From: Paralvinella palmiformis
Lineage: Eukaryota; Annelida; Polychaeta; Terebellida; Alvinellidae
Assembly (NCBI GenBank): GCA_025642065.1
Contig: JAODUP010000550.1
Coordinates: 179,501 to 243,500, forward strand
Length of the DNA: 64,000 nucleotides
Direction: 5' to 3'
In this document: positions 36,501-49,700 of the stretch, piece by piece
Position numbering within the stretch: the stretch's first letter is position 1
How the letters are laid out: each line of letters starts with the position of its first letter
Program-made: the position numbers and the translations under genes
The notes under the pieces: generated by a model
The model's database searches: none
Told to the model about the DNA's origin: nothing
What the model saw: only the letters and a program-made list of their open reading frames with translations

Positions 36501-39500
36501 TGGAGAAATGCCAAGAAGTCTCCACCCAAACCACAACAATCAGCAGTGGAGCCTAAACCTAGAGAAAAATCAGCTGCCATGAAGTCTAACAGACTTTTAC
36601 AGAATGGTGGCTTGGCACCTCAGGAACAGGCACCTGTATGTAGTTATTAATGATGTGTAGACTGGTAAAAACATGTTTTGGCAGTTATTGCCCGTGATGT
36701 GTGAAAACATAATACTGTGAAAACTGTGCTTAGGGTAATAACTGGTGGTGGAGAATTAACTTGTTGGTAAACTCTGTATAATATTTAGTAGGTAGGAATC
36801 ATTCTCAGCACAGATCAGTGTAAAAGTGCAATACTTTTTTACACCTGCGAACTGAAAAATAGTTGATAGTGTCACTGAAATGAAGATGGTAAAGTCTTTA
36901 AATTTCAGACTTAGGTTTTTTTGGTGAACGAAGCAGGTGTTATTAATAAAGATGCATTTTGTGTATTTTCTAAGTAATTTGAGCCTTATTTGAAACTGAA
37001 CAGTGGTTATCTGTCTAAAAATTGATTTAATGGAGTTATGGTGTTTTTTATTACTCTACCTTCAGTCTGACTATGCTTTGAAATACAAAGCTGGAGTGGC
37101 TCCACCTAGAGGACAGGGTCCAAAACGATTATCAGAATACCAGAGACAGTTTGCCTGGAAACAAGGTGTTGATTCATCCCCACTTCTAGATGCTGAACAG
37201 GTACTTTTCCTTTCATGATGATGATGGTAATGTTAGAATAAATAAATGTAATACTAATACAGTTTCTGCCAGGAGTGGGTTAGTTTGTTTTAGAAAAATT
37301 TCATGATCTGAATAATTGATATCCAACTAGTAATTCTGTACAGCTTTAAAACAACAATAGCTAATTTATCAAAGATACGTTTAGATTATTGTAGATATTT
37401 GATTGTCTTGATGTTTGTTTTTGATCTGAAGTCTGCATATATCGTTCTAATTCTGATCCTATTCTGAAGTTGTTGGTTTATTTACTTTTGTTTAAAACAA
37501 GGTTGTGTACAAAAGCAGCTCACAAATAATACCACGAAAGACGAAGTTCAATAAAACAACCGAATACCGAAGAGAGTTCCAGCCATGGGAGTCATTAGGT
37601 GAACCTATTGCGGGTGTATTGGACAAGGCATCTTCATCGCGGTCAGCCAAACACAAGGTATAAACGAACAGTAATGGAATGGCAGTGAAATGTGATCTTT
37701 AGTTACAGATTAAAACTATATTTTCATTAATTAGTAGTTATTGGATTATTTATTTTTCTGTAACACGGAAGAGAACTGTTTGTTTTTTAAGTTTAGCTCA
37801 TACTCATAGTACAAATACCTTTTGATTTCAGATACAGAGAAGTAAGAGTGCTGAAGGTATGTACTACTTTTTGCAAACAGCTTAAAAACATTCAGCTAAT
37901 TGAATCATGATTTATCAATCAAGACTGGATATTATAGTTCTGTGACTTCCTAAATGGTATATGGGACACCTCCGTGGTCTAGTGGTAGCGTGTTGGACCA
38001 CAGATCACTACCACCCGTGTTTGAATCTCGGCGTGGTCATATCTGAAGGTTGTTTCATCTTTGACTTCACTTCATTACCTTTGGAGGTCGCTCAGCCCAT
38101 TTAGCTTACCATGTGCACAAAAGTGGCCGTAAAAAACAATCATCATCATCATCATCATTCTAAATTGTATATATGTAAAACATGAATTCTAAGAACATTT
38201 TATGATGTCCTAGCTCTCACTCCCGACAAGAGGCAGCCTGCTGGTAAAGAAAAGGTCACGTCTGAAGTTGATCCACGTTTGGTACAGGAGTCATTGAATC
38301 CTCTTAGACCATACTTTCCACACGGACCTTACAAGTAAGAACAAGAGTGTTTAAAATATGCATTTTGTCTAGATACTAATTGGCAGTTTGCAAACTTATA
38401 TATTTATATATTACTGGTAATTTTGATGAAAATGTCTAATTATCAATTAAATTTGTTATACAAATGATTTGAAGCTATTGAATATTTGTGATATTCATTC
38501 CAAAACAATAGAGAAAGTACTTCCTTTTATGTTTTTAGGACACTGAATGGCCTAAATTGTGCGGATGTGTCGTTAAACAACATTCATTCTTTTATGTTTC
38601 TCACTAAGTATATGTGCTTGTTGCAGAAATTACAACTCAGAATATGCGGCTAATTTTGCTGCTCCTCAGGCATATGAGTATGAACAAGGAACTTGGAAAG
38701 GAGCTAATCCTCCACACCTACAGACTGACCAAGTAAAAAATTATATTAATATTCTTTGTTTCTTCTGTTGGCTTATAGGAACAGTTCGTCTTCATTTCCA
38801 ATTTTCAGAATTAATATAAATATGGTCACGCAAATTATAAATGATGTCAAAATATGAACACAGTCAGTCATATATTAAATAATCCAGTTCAAAGCTCTGG
38901 TTAATTGACTATTAGTGGTCTGTAGGTGCCCCCATTTTGTAGCCAGAGATACTTTTGAAATCTGAGGTCAGTTAAGCTGTTTGTATTATCTGGTTATAAC
39001 AATGTAAACAGAGATCAGCCAAACATGTATTTTTGGAACCAATGCGTATTTATTAATAATACAGTATTGGTTGGTCCAAACAGCCTCATCTGTTATTGAA
39101 ATGGCTAAAGAAAACCACAATATAATGAAATTCCTTAAGACAATTGTTTTATGCTCTTGTAACGAGAAGTATCTACTGAGCTGTCAGATTTATGATGATG
39201 AACCGCTGACTGCATCAGCTACTATAAGTATTAGTTAGGTTCAGCACGGGTGGGGGGCAGTTAAGGTCATGAGGATGGCTAAGCCATAGCATATGACCTG
39301 ACCGGATTGAGATGGCCACATAATCCCTGTGCCATTCGAGGTCAGCCCACACAACTTTTTCCTTCCCGTCATACAATCTGACATTCATGACAGCTGTAAT
39401 GGCTACCCTCCAGTAATTAGGATTATTTCCTTATGTCTGTAATACCAGGTAGAGTTATTTTGTGATTTTTTGTTACTTTAATAACTATTGCACATTTCAA

Positions 39501-42043
39501 TCAAATTGTCTGATGGTGAACTGTTCCTTTAATAAATAATTTCTGACGTGTATATCAGTCATATAAGTACTTATATTAAAGGGATAACAATGTTTCATTT
39601 TGTTTATACCAGAATGTTAAAACTAAAGAAATCAAACCAACAAAGATTGCTTCCAAATCACAGCCAGTTGAAGAAAGGCCGAAGTCATCACCTGGTCTGA
39701 CCACTAAAGATAGCCAGCTGGCTAGTCCTACAAACAGCTGGTTTGTGGAGGTGGTTGAACTACGTAGACGCGCTGAGGAATATAAACGGCGTGCCCAGGG
39801 AACACATTTCTCACGTCAACATTTAGTACAGCTGCTAGCAAAACAGGCTGATTTATGGGATACAGCTAGCACAAGCAGTATGCTGTCTGCTTTGTCACTT
39901 GAGCACCCACATGTGGACCGGTAATTTGAAACAGCTGTGGAATAATTTATATCTTTAGTGGATTATTGGTTTCAAGTTTTTTCCAATTTTTTTTGTTAGA
40001 TAGCAATTTGTTTCACCACAACAGACGAATCTAGTGGCTGTCTATTTCTTGGAATGCAGTAAATTCCTCGTATTCTGTTACCTTTAAGGTCTGTTATTGC
40101 AGATCGCCCAAAGTATCTATCAAGAAGAAGAGTTTGACATCTAAAGACTTGGCCAGTGCACCACCAGCTGGTAAAAAGACAGCGTGGGGTGATGACAGGG
40201 AACCACCATCAAGTAGGACAACTGATGAATCAGTTAGATCTGCAAGGTATTAATTGTTGTTGGTATGAAAGGTATATCAGTAACTGGCAGCATCCTGTTC
40301 TGTACAACTGAGGCTGGATTATAGTAGCCTTATTTCAGCCTCTACACACCGTAGTTCACTCAACTGTAAATGTGTATCAGATAAATATATAAATGACAAT
40401 ACTTGAGGGAGGGGATTTGTGATCCGAAGGCTGCAAGCTATGTGAATTTAGGTTTAGAAAAACTGATACGAACCAGCAGTTTAATGTCAGGATGCTTGCA
40501 GATAGGTGTGAGAATATCTTGCATTTTACATTAAATGTCATTTTAACTAAGCCTATACCAAGAATATACTGAGAGTATACTTAATGTGACTGTGTGTGTT
40601 ACTGCTATTTCTATGACAAGCATCCTGTCATGATGCTGGAATATTATGCTTTGCATATGTAGAATTTTACTTGGTGAACAATTCAAAATGGACAGCCAAA
40701 ACTAAATTAGGAGAAAAGTTGAAAAGGATGTTGCGTGGATGCAGTATTTCATGATGACTTTACCCCTATCTAAGAATACTTTAAAAAAAATATTTCTAGG
40801 GTGGAGCTCTTGGATCTTTTCTTTTGTAAACGTTTTCTTTCTGGTTAAAAGTAGGTTCACACATGAATAGATTATTTGAATATTAACATGCCAATATTTA
40901 GATACATTAACAGGACTCTGAACGCTATGCTTGAATTTTGATTGCTTTCAGCATTGTCTCGACTTTTGATACTCAGTCAGTCCAAAACGACTTATCTGAG
41001 GCTCCAACTTTGGTTGGTGATGAAACAGAGAGGGGCTCAGACAGCATCACATCGCCACCTGGTCGTATACCAACACCGAAGATGCCACGTACAGGCCTTA
41101 GGCACCACTTAGATCGCACCACTCCTCTGCAGGGTGGTGCTTTACTGAGTTCCCCACCCAGGAACAAGGCGGCATCAATGAATAACATTCTGAGAAATAT
41201 ATCGGCACCAGTTGATTCTATGACTTCTGCTTCCTCTGGTAATTTAAGTCTAATAATTTAATTCCTTGAAATAATAATGATCCACACTGCTAGATTAAAG
41301 CCAGTCACTTTAAGTAGAATGGATATAATGAAATGCATTTTTGATTGTATTTCTTGTTATGCAGCAGCTGGAGAGGTACAAGGAGAATCTAAGCAGCAGC
41401 CCTCACCCAGTGCAAGATCAGATATTTCTCAGGTATGTTGCACGTGTGGCTTAGAATCTGATACACAAGATGTCCACATGTCACATAAAAAACTCCATAA
41501 GGTTGTTCAGACAGAGCTGCTCCAATCAGATCCGGAATTGGCTGCTCCAGTCACAAGCAAAGTTCAACACCGTACAGGTGCTGCCAAAGCCAAAATTTGC
41601 CAATCTCGTGCAAAGAAATTAGAATCGGATGGCAATGGGTCTAAGCATCGTAATATTAAAGATGTCTGTGATCCTCAAATATCACCCACATGGGATAGTA
41701 GGCAGTTTCAGCATGCAGTGAAAGATCTTGGTAGCCTGCAGCAAAAACTGATGGAGGAGGCTAAACAAAGTCGTGCAAATATCCAGTGCATCCGAGGAGC
41801 AAAAAACAAACATCGGGCTGAGCATGTGACAAGCAAAACGTTTAAATCCTTGCCTCGTAACCCAGTAATATCTCATAATAATATGAGCAGTGGCAGTGTT
41901 AGGGATGTGCAGACAGAATCGAGTCTGTTTCCAGGAAGCTTCGATGAGCAAGCCGAGTTATCATTGGCTGAACGTCTGGAAAAACAAATCCAGATTACTG
42001 AAGGATTATGTCAGGTGATACAATTTAAAGATTAGCATGATTC

Positions 42044-42098
<55 letters not shown>

Positions 42099-44423
42099 TG
42101 AGTAGCCTTCTCATTGTCTTCCATTATGCGCTGATCTGTTCCCTTTCTACAATAGTACAAGGTGGATTGGGTTCTTAATAAGAATATTAACATTCTAGAA
42201 ATATGGTTAGAGCTGTTGTGATGGTTTAATTATAATTGGCAAACCTAATTTATTTACACAATAGTGCCATAACTGTAGCATTATATAGCTGTGTCTTGTC
42301 TTATTGCTAGTAACCTCAGAAAATGTAAGACTTATTGCATGCATCTTAATGTTAATAACCTCAGTAGTTATAAGACTTACTGCATGTGTCCTTTCTGTTT
42401 CTCTCTCTCGCACATGCGTGCACACACATACACAAAACACACACACCACAAATCTTGTTTAGTGTGACATGCAAGAATTATCAGTGTCTAGTAGTGTACC
42501 TGACTTCCGACCTCCAGGAACTGGATTGAATCCCAGTGTTATCTGTGTGCAGGGTTCCTACATATCCTGGAAAATAACAAATTCATTTTACATGTCTTGG
42601 AAGTGTCCTTGAATTTGACAAAATTCCTGGAAAAAATATTGCCTGTGAAATGTTAATTTTGTCTTGGAAATGTCCTGGAAAATAATATTTCCTTGGCTGT
42701 GGGAACCATGTGTGTGTGTTGGATGTTTTATTGGATCCTTTCAGTTCCCTAAGTAATGGTTTCAGCTTTATGTCCCAGGTTTGACCAGCAACAAGACTAA
42801 AAACTAACATAGGTCACTCACTCGCTTCAGTATGATAGAATATAAGTAGCTCACCCAAGTTGGTGTTCGTTACATCCACAAATGATGGGAATGTTCTCAA
42901 GAAATTCAAACACAAGTTCATTTTAGCTTTCTTTGGTCAGTCTTCATTTTGTTGCATATTTTCTGTGATCATTTCAAATAAAGAGCAACTTGTGACCTGG
43001 CCTATATCAATTTAACTGTAGTGTTGCTGAGCTCTAAAAACAAAGTTGGCTTCACTGATTTTTCCTCTTTGGAATTTCTTTAAGATTCTTAAAAATCACT
43101 CTATGATGGGTGAAAAATAATCTGTAATTTTGTAAGTTGTAAAGGAAGACAGCCTAAGTCCTGTCGGTGTTTAGTATTGTTGCTCTGATACATTTCTTGC
43201 ATCTTCATCTGCACAAGCACAGACACTCTATTTCACTGTTTCTTTCATGTCGAATCGTTGTGTATAGATTTCTCTCAGTTATCACTTGCGCTTGATCGGT
43301 TTAGAGTCTGTTCATTTCTTGTATCTTTTCTCTGCTCTTCCTGTGTTGATTAATGATTATGTTGCTATTTTTATGTTCATGTTATATTTATTCAGACTAA
43401 TATAGTGTGTATATATTTCTTTATCAAATTTGTTTACGCAATTGCACACACACACGCACACATATTGAGCTTTTTATAATTCTTGATCTTTCTGTACAGT
43501 TTAACTCAAAAGTTACCATTTTACTCATGTCTGCTGTTGATTAGGAAACATTAAGAATATAGCAACATTGCTTATTTGCATTATATTTCAGACATCAAAG
43601 AAAGTGAAAAAAATGGTGAAACCGTTGTATGGTATGCCAACACGTGATACACATGTTCTGATTGATGAGACAGCCTCCGTTGATCAACCTCTCATTACTG
43701 ACTATGTGGATACTCCAGTAAAACATGGTATATCTCACTCAGACTCTATTCAGTAACACCTCATTGTGCCTTTTGGTATTATCTTGTTTTTGGGGGGGGG
43801 GTGAGATCGGCAGGATGGTATATGTTCTTACATCTCATTCTTTTCCTATTTGTATATTCTGTAGCTAAGCACAATAAAGACAAGTTCCCAGATATAGATG
43901 TTCCGTCAACCATCCAGGAAGATACCGCCGACACCAGATTATCAAAGATGCGGTCCTCATTGAGCAAGATGTCAAAGTCGGCTCAAAATGAAGTAACATT
44001 AGGTAAGCAGTAGTCATAAAAAGTTTACATTTATACTGTGCAAAATTGTTCATTATCTTGGAGTCACTATTAAGAGTATATGAAAATACTTACTGTGGGT
44101 CTGGAAACAGTGTTCTGTTACTCTGTGATTTTCATGAATATATTTACACTTATACAATATGAAATGAACAACAGGGAACTCGGAGAAACTATTAATTTGT
44201 ATATTTTGTAATAAGAAATATAAAGATTCTGCAGTTATTTACTCATGGAGATGACTATTTTCAAATACCATTTATAGGTGATATTCATCAACGTCCAGCT
44301 GAAGATGATGTCTTATCCATGTCTATGCGTTCTGTGGCATCGAGCTGCTCACTGGCCTCAGAAGTTCTTCAGAGGGCTCGAGATAGACGTGAGCAATTCT
44401 GGGGCGTTTCTGGACGAGCTTAA
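27510..44423 (+). CDS. MDM1: MDM1 nuclear/centriolar microtubule-binding protein
   Basis: MDM1 binds microtubules, sits in centrioles and restrains centriole duplication in vertebrates. Eighteen exons join to 1,117 codons plus stop: 27510-27527, 31762-31893, 34629-34740, 35553-35773, 35863-36231, 36486-36635, 37066-37200, 37502-37657, 37832-37856, 38214-38334, 38627-38732, 39613-39920, 40103-40246, 40952-41238, 41365-42014, 43592-43727, 43865-44002 and 44278-44423. The start MPVKFQ matches the family. The Glu-x-Tyr-x3-Phe repeats appear as TEYWNKF, SEYNQQF, SEYQRQFAW, TEYRREFQPW and SEYAANF. The hallmark ELRRRAEEYKRRAQGTHFSR, then GRIPTPKMPRTG, RQFQHAV and the C-terminal RARDRREQFWG all fit MDM1. 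It is longer than the roughly 710-residue human protein because of linker exons. The end of exon 2 is uncertain; 31893 is chosen because only it gives the phase exon 3 needs. Confidence 0.93.
28391..28652. mobile_element. MITE of the AATTCC-rich family, copy 1 (MDM1 intron 1)
   Basis: It shares GTAGGATTGTCATGGAAGAA and the terminal ACCCCATGTCT with the copy at 57873-58131. The interior is rich in AATTCC. No protein is coded. Confidence 0.7.
28684..28858 (-). repeat. tRNA-derived SINE, inverted (MDM1 intron 1)
   Basis: It has the ATGATGATGATTGGTGTTTT tail, the GAGCGACCTCCAAAGTTAAT body and a tRNA-like head with GGTCCAACACGCTAC. Confidence 0.85.
29400..29690 (-). mobile_element. AATTCC-family element with hAT transposase fragment
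   Basis: The edges carry the AATTCC-rich sequence of the MITE family (GGTCAATTCTAATTCCACAT). Between them the minus strand at about 29567-29465 reads KQDGIEKWLAPYEV and then DDFKLAIMLDPRFKL. The LDPRFK motif is typical of hAT/ZBED-type transposases. A stop follows soon after, so it is a dead fragment. Linking it with the flanking repeats is inference from position. Confidence 0.55.
30741..30855 (-). repeat. Second SINE family relic (MDM1 intron 1)
   Basis: GGGACATATGGCTGAGGGATG and GGAAACATTCCTCAAACAT match the element at 12968 with TG/CA in place of CpG. Confidence 0.4.
33440..34095. mobile_element. TTAA-flanked MITE, copy A (MDM1 intron 2)
   Basis: The ends are inverted: TTAAAGGGCCAGTCCACC at the left and the complement of TTAAAGGGATAGTCCACC at the right, each beginning with TTAA. 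The interior has no long open frame. Copies B (38773) and C (53423) share AGATAAT and the ATTACTGGAGG segment. Confidence 0.75.
35863..36231 (+). other. MDM1 exon 5, Gln/Asn/Asp-rich linker with short repeats
   Basis: This 123-codon exon is mostly polar linker. From about 36022 to 36155 it repeats units such as KQNRDLE, QQNRDVS, QQNGDLG and QQNKHSD. It has no counterpart that I recall in human MDM1. It is part of the MDM1 coding model above. Confidence 0.7.
37969..38158 (+). repeat. tRNA-derived SINE (MDM1 intron 9)
   Basis: A well-kept copy: CTCCGTGGTCTAGTGGTAGC head, GTTTGAATCTCGGCG box B, GGAGGTCGCTCAGCCC body and an ATCATCATC tail. Confidence 0.9.
38773..39532. mobile_element. TTAA-type MITE, copy B, inverted (MDM1 intron 11)
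   Basis: Ends are AGGAACAGTTC and its inverse GAACTGTTCCT followed by TTAA. The right part carries CTCCAGTAATTAGGATTATT, the inverse of a segment in copy A. The left flank reads TTAT, so one target copy may have mutated. Confidence 0.65.
42047..42099. repeat. Compound TA/CA microsatellite (MDM1 intron 15)
   Basis: TA repeats passing into CA repeats, starting about 32 bases past the exon 15 donor. Confidence 0.95.
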
Positions 44424-44637
44424 ATGTTCGACATTCTTCTTAAACACATATTTGTTATTTTTCAAGGTTGTTTTGTAGCTCCAATTAACTGATATAGTAG
44501 AATAATCACTTGTTTTTATAAATAGGTGTGTTAAAGGTGTAGTATTTATCTGACAAGTTTATTGCTGTGTTTCTGTTATGCATTATCAATCTGATATATA
44601 TATATATATATATGTTTGTGTGTTTGTATGTGTGTGA

Positions 44638-44643
44638 AATAAA
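44638..44643 (+). terminator. Poly(A) signal AATAAA for MDM1
   Basis: AATAAA lies about 215 bases past the MDM1 stop codon, just after a TA/TG microsatellite. It is assigned by position only. Confidence 0.5.
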
Positions 44644-45780
44644 GTAGGATTTGTTTATCTGGATCAACAGATTTCAAATTCTTTTGGTACTTTCAGAGAT
44701 TCATTAAATCCAATATCTAGGTTCAGGTTCTTGCAGTGGCCAGTTATACTGGTGATACATAATGCCTTACATTGGGTGTAATTTATGTAATATATATTAT
44801 TCTGTTGAATCACTGACATTAGTAAAGAAGTGAGCTATCAAATTCAGTTGCCAGACCCAAAAATTGTTTAGGGAAAATTCTTGATTTTGGACTAAGATTG
44901 TTGGTTGGACTAACTGCTTTTGGAATCTGTTGGTTGTTAGTGTTAGTGCCTGTAAGTTATTTCGACCTTCATGTGTATGCTTTATAATGTATATATAAAC
45001 ACAGCGTATGTGCACATACACATATTGTAATTGAAGGTAAACACGTTTGTGCCATTAAATTCGTATTTCAATCAGATTAGGGATTTATTTATTAATGTAC
45101 CAGTAATTGTAGAGATTGTATGAAATGTAACTTATTCCAAGGTAAAGAATACAATTTGCATAGATATTAATTATGAGATGATTCAGCATGACAGTTCACC
45201 TTCATGTTGATATTATATGTTATGGGTTCAATTATGTTTTGCAATTAGCGAGTCTTTTATGATTTTATAGAATTTTTTTCCGTTGTTTTAAACCCTTATT
45301 ACTAGTTTCTGAGATGCAGATATCTCTGTAGTATATGATATTGTTTCGTGCTAGATTTGTAGCCACAGGATGGAGCTTTTTAATTTCATTTATGAATTAA
45401 TTATATATCGCAGATGTTGATATTTAATATATCTTTATGCAAACTGTGATAATTTTTATGCAGCTTTATTCTGTATGTACTTTCCTACCTTTTGTTATGT
45501 ATTAATATAGAAAAAAGTATTTTTACTAGCAACTCTTGTATGTAAGATATTTCTTTAGCGATATAAACACTGATGAAACTTATAGGGAGTGTAGCTGTTA
45601 ATCTGTTATTTTCCCCACAAAACGTATTTAGCAAACTTAATTTTTGGTAAGTAGATTTTGGACAACAAATACGTTTTGCTTGAAGAAAAAATATAATTTT
45701 TCCAGTTGCATCCACACTGTAGAGCAGTTTAATAATAATGACCTAGTTAAATTCAGACATGTACAAATTTTAGTGTTAAC
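44644..45780. other. Intergenic gap between convergent MDM1 and ATP6AP1
   Basis: AT-rich sequence without recognisable exons or repeats. Confidence 0.45.
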
Positions 45781-45786
45781 TTTATT
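45781..45786 (-). terminator. Candidate poly(A) signal for ATP6AP1
   Basis: TTTATT on the plus strand is AATAAA on the minus strand, about 920 bases past the ATP6AP1 stop. A nearer non-canonical signal is possible. If it is used, the 3' UTR would contain the 78-base tandem duplication. Confidence 0.3.
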
Positions 45787-46082
45787 AAAACATCACATAT
45801 TATAGTTATTATACACAAACTACTAATGTACAACATAGTACCTGCATACAGTTTCTCGCATACAATAATTAATAAGATCACTCAGTGAGATTATGTTATT
45901 CAACATGATTCTATGATGTTTTCCAAAATGGCAGTAATTTCCCTTTCTTCGCTGTCAGATTCTTCAGTTTTGTGATACAAACACTTCTCTTACCAGGCAT
46001 AATTTTAAAATCATTTGTAGATGAAATGGGACTCTCATTTACTGTGTGTTGTTCTTTGTATAGCACGCCTACATATCAGTTA

Positions 46083-46229
46083 CTTCATGGTAATAGACCT
46101 ACCACCATGAATTCCTACAAGGAAATGGAACACACCTGGCTTAAATTTATACACCTTAAACTTCATGGTAATAGACCTACCACCATGAATTCCTACAAGG
46201 AAATGGAACACACCTGGCTTAAATTTATA
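46083..46229. repeat. Tandem duplication, 78-base period, two copies
   Basis: A unit beginning CTTCATGGTAATAGACCTAC occurs at 46083 and again at 46161, identical for about 69 bases. It lies between the convergent ends of MDM1 and ATP6AP1, probably in the ATP6AP1 3' UTR. Both strands are open through it, but no protein family is recognised. Near identity suggests a recent event. Confidence 0.85.
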
Positions 46230-46707
46230 AACAAATCCAGAGTTAATGGCAGGTGGTTTAAACAGACAGACACAAACATGATAGAGATTAGTTAACGACC
46301 AGTTATTATAAAGTAGCACAAAAGTTGGAAGCTGGATATTCATGCCAGCAAAAAGACAACAAAGTGTACTAAAAATTAAACTGAAGAGAATTTGAAGAAA
46401 TCTTCACAAGATGCCACTCGTAAAACTCCATGGTAACAGCTGTATAGAATTTACCCCAAGGATTACAATATGATCGGGAAAGGACAAACAAGTTTTGGGA
46501 TGTCATAATCTTGCATTGCCTTCTGTAGGATTTTATAATAACCTGTGGAAATAAATTACAACTAATTGTTGCTGACTGGAATGTGTGCCATGGAATCCAG
46601 TGAAGCTATAATGAATAAACTAGCCTACCGACAAATATTCCTCGTCACTGAATAAAAAAGTCAGATATCTAACAGACCACTCGAAGTCTACTAATCGTGA
46701 ACTGAAC

Positions 46708-49700
46708 TTAATCAGATGTATTCACTGTGATTGTTTTGCCCTTCGGATCATCAAATCTGTCCATTGTATTAATGCTGCTGAGCATTGCCACGCCAAAAGC
46801 CAGGATGGCTACTAGAACCAACATTGAGATGATCCCCATCCATATTGGTATGGTGAAGAAACCGATGCAGTCACTGGCCCTTCCGAACCGATTCCTGCCT
46901 ATGCTGAAACCTTGCAGCTGAAATAGATTTATTTTCATACATGACCGGGAGCATACTCTGCACAAAAATGTGAACACATTTCTTTTCCTTGGGTATTTTA
47001 TATAATAAATTACCAGCAGTAAGTGGCACAAAATTATCCCGATAGAATGATTAAGAGAGCTACCTGGAGATTCTTCATTTGGAACACACTAACAGCTACA
47101 TCTGCGTGGTCTGTCGTATTCACCAACTGTTGAACCTTAGGCTTGGTGCAGTGGTAAGAGTGTTTGTATGGGGCATAGATTGATCCAACGACGAGAGGTA
47201 AATTAGTTTTTTGTTCATCATTTATGTGATAAGACACGTGCCAATCTTTCGCTTCCCAATAACCAGTCGATGTATTTCCAAATGTCACACTTGAAACCAA
47301 AATGAGACAGAATATAACACAAACAAATTAATGGAAAAAAAGAAGTTTTGTTATCATCTAGAGTTATAGAAATTTAAAACTGTTGACCAAAGCTTTTTTG
47401 GACAAATACAATCTCCCTCTTAAACTGTCAAAACAATTATGGTATATCTGTTATCATTATAATTTTTTTAATTGGAGGTCACCAAATACAACCCATTTCA
47501 TAAAAAATATCAACTTACATCAAGTTCAGAGACTTCAAATCACCAACAGGATTGAAGTTTAGCACGAGTCTGTAAACAAAATATTATGTAGCAGATTTAA
47601 TCATTCACAAGATCATTCTGCCAACATTATTTGATGCAAACATGAATTCATTTCAACCCGTCACTCTGCTGTCTGTCAAAATGAATGCCTGTCTGCATAT
47701 TCAACAGAATATTTGACATTTTTGAAATACGACAGAATGTGTGAAACATAACTTACTGTGGTGTCGGAAAACATGTTGAACCATTTGTATCTGCCCTTGA
47801 CTCTAGCTCCCATGTCATGTTTGTTGTTTTACCATTCTGAATCTGGAAGGTTATGTTCTCAGCATAGAAGAATATGCATGGTGAAATGTTATAGAAGTGA
47901 TTCGGGATGTCTTCAGTAGCCAGCAGATGGCGTCCGAGGTAGAGGTGCTCCCTGGGAGACTTGGATGAAGAGCCAGCAGTATAGAGGGCACTGTACTGAC
48001 GACCAAGTACATTCATTCTTGAAGACACAGTGCCTATTACTTCATCTGCAAAGAAATTATTATGACCATTACGGCCAAAAAATGTATCCAGCAATTTAAA
48101 TAATTAATACGGTATAAGAAAATTTTAGACTACAAATAGGTATGCCCCACTCATAACACTAAATTTTACATTACATTTCTTTCACACAATTACTGAACAC
48201 ATAACTTAATTGAAACACACCTGCTTTTCTCAGATTTTCAGCCCCTGACAGATGGAAGATGATTAGATTACGTCCACCAGTGGTGAGGGGGACGTCATCA
48301 AGAGAATATGGCGATGTGAGCTCATGGACTTGTCCATCAAAATTCTTCTTCCATGAGCTAATAGCATCAACTGGTGATACAACACGAGGCAGGTGTGTAG
48401 AAGGATGGGTTGTCATCAAACTCTACCATGAAAAAGTATCAAGGCACTGGCATGAATTTTCAACGTAATGAAAATGGTTCAACAATAATTCTTACCAATT
48501 AAAAGATAACAGACTGAATATTCTCACCTCTCCACGTCGAAATTTGTATTAGTTAGTATGTAATACACATAACTAGACCTGCAAGGATACATGCCTTCAC
48601 CATAAAACCATTGAAATTTTTTGTCAATCAATGTTTTAACCTTCTGATAAGGACCTAGTCTCCAAATTGATTTGAATATTTACTAGTTTCCATGGAAAAG
48701 CCCTGTCATGGTGTCTTTCAATTTATGTCAGCATCACCCACATATATCTTCTTTTCCTCAGGATTTTATTGTAAAACTATTCAGCTTTTGGCAAGACAAA
48801 ATGTTGTATTCATGGTGTAATACTGAAGCCTTTAGATTATATCAGCTCACTCAATTTCAAAACATGATTTCACAAAATTTAAACACATTTTGCATATAAA
48901 CATAAAAAGAATGCCCCAAACAGTAAATAATTGACAAGAAAGAGAAAATAGATTGTCCATTTTGAAGGTTTGGTGGCAAATGGTAGTGAAAGCATGGATT
49001 CTAGCAAATATATATCTATATTTTACAAAAGGAACAAACAAGTGCCACAGTTGTTCTATATAACCCACTAATATAACAACAACAAAACTGAAACTTAATA
49101 CATCTTAGTGTGTGCTATACTGAATTATACAACACAGCATGTATAAACTAGCTCAGAATGAATGACAAATATTATGCTAAATGAGCAATTTAAACAGACT
49201 GGAACATAAATGGTGTATAATGTATCTATTCAGTTAACAATTTTACAGACGTTTTTCATTCCAGAAGTATAATCACCTTTATGTTGTGGAAGTCGCCTCC
49301 ATCACTGTTCTGATTGTATGCATTGGCACTGTGAGTGATATCATCCAGACTTAGCTAAAAATGAGGACGAGATCAGAAATTTAGAACATCTTATAATGAA
49401 CAGTTGGAATTGTATGATGATGATTGGGTGTTTTACAGCCACTTTTGTTCACATGGTAAGCAAAATGGGCCGATCGACCTCTAAAGGTAATGAAGTGAAG
49501 TCACAGATGAAATAACCTTCAGATATGCCCATGCCGAGATTCGAACATGGTGGTAGTGATCTGTGGTCCATGCACTACCAACTAGACCATGGAGGCTGTA
49601 AATATGTTTGTTCTGTGATCAAAATATTAGATTCCTTGTCTACTACAGCACAAACTAATTATAGTCATACACATGCACAAATATGTGTGCAAGCATATGC

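Noticed and set aside
45972..46343. Overlapping frames over the tandem duplication, on both strands
   Set aside because: Repeat units leave both strands open; neither product looks like a known protein and the region fits a 3' UTR.
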